Below, piece after piece: positions 59,147 through 64,000 of a DNA stretch of 64,000 bases. The position numbers and the translations under genes are program-made. The stretch is from Phlebotomus papatasi (taxonomy: Eukaryota > Arthropoda > Insecta > Diptera > Psychodidae). Every line of letters begins with the position of its first letter. Positions within the stretch are counted from its first letter, which is position 1. The stretch is from contig NC_077222.1 in assembly GCF_024763615.1 (NCBI RefSeq), positions 75,144,001 to 75,208,000 of the forward strand. The letters run 5' to 3'. Below the pieces are notes generated by a model, which had not been told where the DNA came from, searched no databases, and saw only the letters and a list, made by a program, of their open reading frames with translations.

Positions 59147-61084
59147 CATCGTACACAAATTCACACATACCGAAAAATCTAAGAAGAATTCCAACATTTC
59201 TAGCCTTTTTTCCCGGAATTTTTGATAAGAAAACCCTTTCCAGGAAATGAAGATTAAGAGAAAAACACTCTTATTCATTACTTTATTGCTAGACAGCATA
59301 AAGTTTCAATTGAACACTGATGAGGATATTGATCAATTTAGAGATAACCGACAAGTCAAATAATAAACAAGGAAGAAAAGAAATATGACAAAGTTTTCAA
59401 CAATGCCTCTAGTGCTATACAAGAAAAGCAAATGCCAAAAAATAAACTTTCTCATTATTTGACTATGAATATTTAGAAAAAAATACTATGCAACTTTACT
59501 ATGTATTTTGTATTGATAATTCATAAAAACCAGTATTTAGGAAATAAAGTTTTAAAATTCCATAATGACTTTAAAATCTCTAATCTATATTTATGGTAAT
59601 TTTATATTCCAGAATTGTGAGAAATCTCCTAAATAGCACAAAAAAGCAGAGAAACCTGCAAACAAAACTTATGGAGATTATTAAAGTAGATAATGAGAAA
59701 TTGTCACTAAACGTTTTCAGGTAAAATTTTCGTCTCTCCTAAATGATAACACAAACTCTAAAAGTAGTCAAACTAACAACGTCCAAAATTAGGTCAACTA
59801 AATATTTGCTGGTTTGTTCTTAAAATTTTGAGAGAAAAAAATTGAAATGAAAGAGAAAAAAAATTCACAATTTAATTGATCAACAAATTTTTTTCACATC
59901 AAATCAGCAAATTTTAGACTGATACTGGCAATAGATGAAATTATTATAGCTAAAAATATCATTCATGATTTATTGAAAAGATAAGTGAGTCGATAGAGTG
60001 GAAAAATTATGTTACAATTTTAAAACCATGATATCACACTCAAGTTCTTATCAGAGAAAACAAATGAAATGAAAAAAAACACTATATTGAGAAGTCAACA
60101 CACAAAATAAAATTACAGAAAATGATACGGAAATTTCTTATGAACATCAACATTCTTCAAATTGGAGAGGAATAACAGAGATAGTAAGAATGTGTGATAG
60201 AGATATAAAATTTCAATTTCTCATTTTTTCCCCACTTTTTCATCTATCTTTAAGTCTTCAAAATAAAAAAAAAATGTATACACACCAGTAAAATGTACAT
60301 AATACCATTATATGGTACGATAATGATAATGTGCGATAAGAGTAATGTTGTAGCTGTGAACAAGTGAATTTGCGATTAGCACTAATTCGTCCACAGTACC
60401 ATGTGAGAACAAAGTGCAAAGGAATATTGAGAGACGAAAATCATGCATCGTGATAGACAAGAATACTTTTTTTTTCTTAAATTATATTACGATGACCTGG
60501 CAGGCAAATTGTCATAAAATTACTAGAACATTTTCCTCTTGTGACCTTCCTCATTCATACAAAAAGCATCCCAAACTCATTTTTTTTGCCCTCCATCAAC
60601 CCACTAAATCACAACAAACAACGACGCACACCTTGCGTGATCACACATTGTGAATTTAATTTTATGTCCAAAAACCTCACCAAACAAAAACGCTCTGCAC
60701 AACAAATTTTAAGACACCTTTTTCTCACTCTCTCTCTCTCTCTCTGTCCCTCCACACGTTTATCCATCTTTCTCTCAACTTCCACATTGTATTACTTTTT
60801 TGTCTACCTCCTAATGCTCCATTCCCTACTTATCGTTACCTCTTATTGTTGTGCCGTCAAATGGCTCTGTTACGAAACTCTTATAAGAGACTTTTAGTCA
60901 ATTAACGGTTTGGTTTGTTCATTTGAGTGGCAACTTGCTGGAAGGAAGAAACTCTTTTCGCTATCTTTTATTAAGTCTACTTCTCTACACCTATTGGAAT
61001 CGGTTCATGAGTTCAACTTGCTCAATGAGCCTCAAATTGCAAATTGGTAAACAAATTTGGTGATTTATGATTCCGGTATATTTT
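59147..61084. other. No gene; (CT)9 tract at 60728-60745
   Basis: A+T-rich DNA. Around 60540-60900 is pyrimidine-rich, which produces long but meaningless plus-strand frames (up to 118 codons). Confidence 0.5.
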
Positions 61085-61320
61085 TTTTAGAAATCAGGAA
61101 ATTTTCATGAAATCGAATTTTATATCCTTTTCTCTCTCAAATGTATTCCATATGCCTACTCTACTCTTTCAAACTCTTCTTCTTCTTCTTTTAAACATCA
61201 CATCAAATTCAATTTAGTTCAATAAAATTTGATTGCTAAAGAGTGGTCATATGCAAAATATATGAGAAAGAGATATGAATTTTGATTTCATGAAATTTTC
61301 TTAATCTAAAAGGTATATTA
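61085..61320. mobile_element. Palindromic element of the GGCACACC family, copy with decayed tips
   Basis: AATCAGGAAATTTTCATGAA at the left is mirrored by TTCATGAAATTTTCTTAATC at the right, followed by TAAAAGGT. The interior carries CTTCTTCTTCTTTTAAACAT. Confidence 0.65.
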
Positions 61321-61327
61321 AATACTT

Positions 61328-61592
61328 ATGCTTTCGGCACACCTTTTAGATCAGGAAAATTTCACGAAACCGAAATTTGAATCCCTTTCTTTCTTACACG
61401 TTTTGCGTATGTCTGTCTCACTCTTTCGCTCTCTAAATTCGATTAAGCTAAATTGAATTTGGTGTGATGTTCAAAAGAAGAAGAAGAGTGCGAGAGAATG
61501 AGATAGACATATACAAAGCGTGTGATAAAGAAAGGGATTCGAATTTCGACTTCATGAAATTTTCCTGACCAAAAAGGTGTGCTAGAGCCATT
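61328..61592. mobile_element. Palindromic element of the GGCACACC family, best copy
   Basis: Left GGCACACCTTTTAGATCAGG then AAAATTTCACGAAACCGAAA; right TTCGACTTCATGAAATTTTC then CTGACCAAAAAGGTGTGC. Complementarity continues inward through CCCTTTCTTTC/AAAGAAAGGG and CTCACTCTTTCGCTCTC/GAGAGAATGAG. About 260 bp, non-coding; no TSD identified. Confidence 0.75.
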
Positions 61593-61652
61593 ATTTCTCT
61601 TATTGAGGTCTTTAATTTTCTGAAATTAAATCGATGAAAATTATTCTTTGCC

Positions 61653-61805
61653 TGAGATCGAAATTTTTAAAAGGAATTGTGGTTTATCATGATGTATTTC
61701 AGCTTCACATATGCTTTATCGACCTAAATTATATTGTGGTAAACTCCAATTCCTTTTAAATATAGGAGAAAAAGCCCCATTTTAAAGATACCCCACTTCC
61801 CCCTA
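61653..61805. mobile_element. 5'-truncated MITE of the GGGGAAGTGGGGC family
   Basis: The right end TACCCCACTTCCCCC then TA is intact, and the internal CTAAATTATATTGTGGTAAA aligns with other copies. The left terminal repeat is missing. Confidence 0.65.
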
Positions 61806-62026
61806 TTTAGATAAATCATTCTTTTGTACGTAAACATAGTCAAAAAATTAGAAAAAAATATATAAGAGTGAAGAAAAAAAGCTTTTGTGCAACATGGTTT
61901 CAAATTAATATCTGACTCAATGAAACTGTCAAACGAAATTTACTGAGTTGAAATTGAAAATTATTGAATCGAAAAGGTGTGTGAGGAGTATTACCCAGAT
62001 TTTTCATTTTTCACAAATAATTATTA
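61806..62026. other. No gene; possible right-arm fragment near 61955-61995
   Basis: TTATTGAATCGAAAAGGTGT followed by GTGAGGAGTATTA resembles a decayed right end of the GGCACACC family. Otherwise unremarkable. Confidence 0.3.
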
Positions 62027-62469
62027 ATGGCTCCAGTACACATTTTAGATCAGGGAAATTTTCAAGTTAAAATTAGCATCCCTTTCTTTCACAAAGGATC
62101 TGCATGTCTATCCTACTAGTTCTTACTCTTCTTCTTCCTTTTTTAAACATCACATCTATTTTGGTATCGGTGAAAAATCTTAACAACACAAATTAAATTT
62201 AGTTTGCTCCAATATACGGTCCGAAAGAATAATGCTCAACGCACAATAACTTTTGTTTAGTAAACATGTTTTTGACATTTCAATGAGAGTGAGTGAGATC
62301 TAGATCTAGTCATCTCGCTCACTCTCATGGGAAATTTTGAAAACATGTTTACAAACAAAAGTTATTGTGCGTTGGGCATAAGATACTTATGCAAATCTTT
62401 TGAAAGAGAAAGAAACGCGAATTTTGATTTCATAAAATCTTCCTGATCTAAAAGGTGTGCCAGAGGCAT
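62027..62469. mobile_element. Palindromic element of the GGCACACC family split by a nested hairpin
   Basis: Left ATGGCTCCAGTACACATTTT then AGATCAGGGAAATTTTCAAG; right ATTTCATAAAATCTTCCTGA then TCTAAAAGGTGTGCCAGAG and GCAT. Without the insert at 62232-62379 it is about 295 bp. Confidence 0.72.
62232..62379. mobile_element. Solitary 148-bp copy of the palindromic array unit
   Basis: ATGCTCAACGCACAATAACT then TTTGTTTAGTAAACATGTTT; returns as AAACATGTTTACAAACAAAA then GTTATTGTGCGTTGGGCAT. The centre is GAGATCTAGATCTAGTCATC between GAGAGTGAGT and CGCTCACTCTC. Sitting alone inside another repeat, it shows the true unit ends used to define the arrays at 4.5 and 54.8 kb. Confidence 0.85.
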
Positions 62470-63182
62470 AGGGACATTTTTTTTCCTTTTTCTCGGAGAA
62501 ATCAATCCTTATGAAATCTCCATCTATCAATAATTTATTCAGCAACGAATTCCAAAAAAAATTAAATGAATTAAAGTGCTTCCCTAATTCAATAATCCCT
62601 AATCAAAAGATTCTTAACGAATTAATAAATTACAGTTATAGTAATACTTAAAAATCTATCTAATCTCAGCATCAATCAATATTTTTGTACTGAACAATAA
62701 ACTTAGAATTTAAAGTAATTTAAAAAGAAATCAATTGAGTTCTTTGTAACATTAAATTCTAAAATTCTATAGTTCTTCAAGAATCTAGTAAAGCATATTA
62801 TGAATTTTAAGAATTTGATTAAATTCTGTCTTAAATCGTACGTCATGAGATATTGAAGTATACATTTGCTTATAGAGAAAAAAAAAGAAATAGTATTATA
62901 TTGTACTAAAAGAAATAGTTTTTGATATAAATATACAAAAAAAAAACTTTATGATCATGTAAAAGACGCTTTAAGCTTAAAGATAGATTTTATAGAATAT
63001 AGAGAGTATTACTCAACAATCGAAGAACATGTCTCTGTCAGTCAGAATTCTAGAAAGTACAAAGTCCGTTAATTAGTCTTCAAACTAGAGGTTAATTCAA
63101 GTTCCCGAATGTCCCATTATCTTTTAAATAGGAACCTATTTCATGGTTTTTCAGGAAATGGATAATTTGCCCTTCTTACTGT
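62470..63182. other. No gene seen
   Basis: Strongly A+T-rich DNA; no features recognised. Confidence 0.5.
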
Positions 63183-63580
63183 GTTATCACACTTGCACAT
63201 TAAAATTTTAATATGATTCACATTAATTGTCGCTGGTGAGAGTCCAAATGTGTAATTTGTGTGTTTGAATCATTTTATATTCAAAATTTGATCTATTTGT
63301 TGATAAAAAGGTAGACTTGGCCTGTAAAATTTGATATAAATTGATTTATAGCATTAATGCGAAGAAATAATGCGATTTTCTCTTTAATTTTTTAATGTGA
63401 AAAATATTTATGCTTTAGGTAAATTTAAACTTATTTTTGCAGGCCAAGTCCAGTTCTTTATCAATAAATAGAAAAACCCCAAATATTAAGTTTCTCAAAG
63501 ACACAAATAACATATTTGGACGCTCACAAGCGACAATTAATGTGAATCACATTAAAATTTTAATGTGCAAGTGTGATAAC
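63183..63580. mobile_element. 398-bp foldback element, ends GTTATCACACTTGCACATTA
   Basis: GTTATCACACTTGCACATTA, then AAATTTTAATATGATTCACA and TTAATTGTCGC are repeated inverted at the right end as GCGACAATTAATGTGAATCA through GTGCAAGTGTGATAAC. Complementarity continues with interruptions through GTCCAAATGTGTAATTTGTG and GACTTGGCCTGTAAAA (right: GCAGGCCAAGTC). Arms are about 170 nt. The target duplication is unclear. Confidence 0.75.
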
Positions 63581-64000
63581 GCCGTTAAATGATTTAATTC
63601 TAAGTTAATTTTACCTTTATCCAAAAAAAAAACTTAAACCCGTATTGCTGAAATGTCTCCAAAATTTCAGATTCGCTAAATAACATTGGAATATGAAGTT
63701 CTTACGGAACGATTGGTAAAATATACTACTGTATAATACTCTACTCATATAATAATTTTCTATTGATATCAAAAAAAATGAGGGATTATAAATATTGTTC
63801 TCTCTTTCAACTCGAGCTATCAAAAGATAATACCATTGCTATAAAAAATGACTTTTCCCATGGTTAAAAAAAAAACAATAACCCGTATATTTTTCCCGTT
63901 TATGAATTTCAGTGAAAGAGAAATTTCTGGGAAATTGACAACTGTGATATCATTTATCCTGTGATAGTAAAAATTGCATTACTTTTTACACAAACTGACT
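63581..64000. other. No gene seen
   Basis: A+T-rich end of the window; a 68-codon minus ORF has no recognisable kind. Confidence 0.5.

Noticed and set aside
60660..60897. 118-codon plus ORF rich in S, L and T
   Set aside because: It is produced by a pyrimidine-rich stretch including a (CT)9 tract.

Overview
This is A+T-rich eukaryotic DNA. It has homopolymer and AT tracts, no dense ORFs or operons, and many short non-autonomous DNA transposons with TA target-site duplications (TSDs). The style, many Tc1/mariner-type elements ending GGGGAAGTGGGGC or GGGGAAACTGGGGC plus remains of a Tc1/mariner-type transposase, points to an insect, probably a fly or midge relative (Diptera). That is inference from repeat style only. 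No intact protein-coding gene is visible, and the longest ORFs (about 120-127 codons) are no longer than chance gives in 64 kb of such DNA. The window is best read as intergenic or, more likely, long-intron DNA.

The best trace of a host gene is a 42-nt candidate microexon on the minus strand (32223-32264). It has a strong polypyrimidine tract, a CAG acceptor and a GTGAGT donor, and one open frame. Weaker coding or first-exon candidates are a compositionally distinct 55-codon ORF at 39227-39394 (+) and a 27-nt candidate microexon at 51117-51143 (+).

The rest is a mosaic of mobile elements. 1.3-2.6 kb: two TA-flanked MITEs. 4.5-5.3 kb: tandem array of an approximately 150-bp palindromic unit. 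7-23 kb: several GGGGAAGTGGGGC-type MITEs, three copies of a 252-254-bp CACTGAG-ended MITE, two copies of a 112-bp hairpin family and a palindromic MITE. 23.4-24.4 kb: Tc1-like element with a 508-bp foldback nested in it. 26.5-27.2 and 40.9-41.3 kb: two diverged copies of a GC-richer repeat. 29-30 kb: three elements including a 55-bp near-perfect hairpin. 33.5-34.4 kb: a pile-up of three small palindromic families. 39.8-40.9 kb: an 1.1-kb Tc1/mariner-type element with a broken transposase. 46.2-48.0 kb: 1.8-kb element with approximately 290-340-bp internal repeats. 49.4-50.5 kb: a 503-bp identical direct duplication. 51.8-52.4 kb: a foldback with 8-bp TSD nested in a TA-type MITE. 54.35-56.03 kb: a TTAA-flanked piggyBac-like element carrying a second array of the palindromic unit. 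57-62.5 kb: a cluster of palindromic repeats, one of them split by a solitary copy of the same palindromic unit. 63.2-63.6 kb: a further long palindrome.

The nesting orders the insertions: the 508-bp foldback came after its Tc1-like host, the 8-bp-TSD foldback after its MITE host, and the solitary 148-bp palindrome after the GGCACACC-ended host. No rRNA, tRNA, CRISPR or complete transposase gene was recognised.
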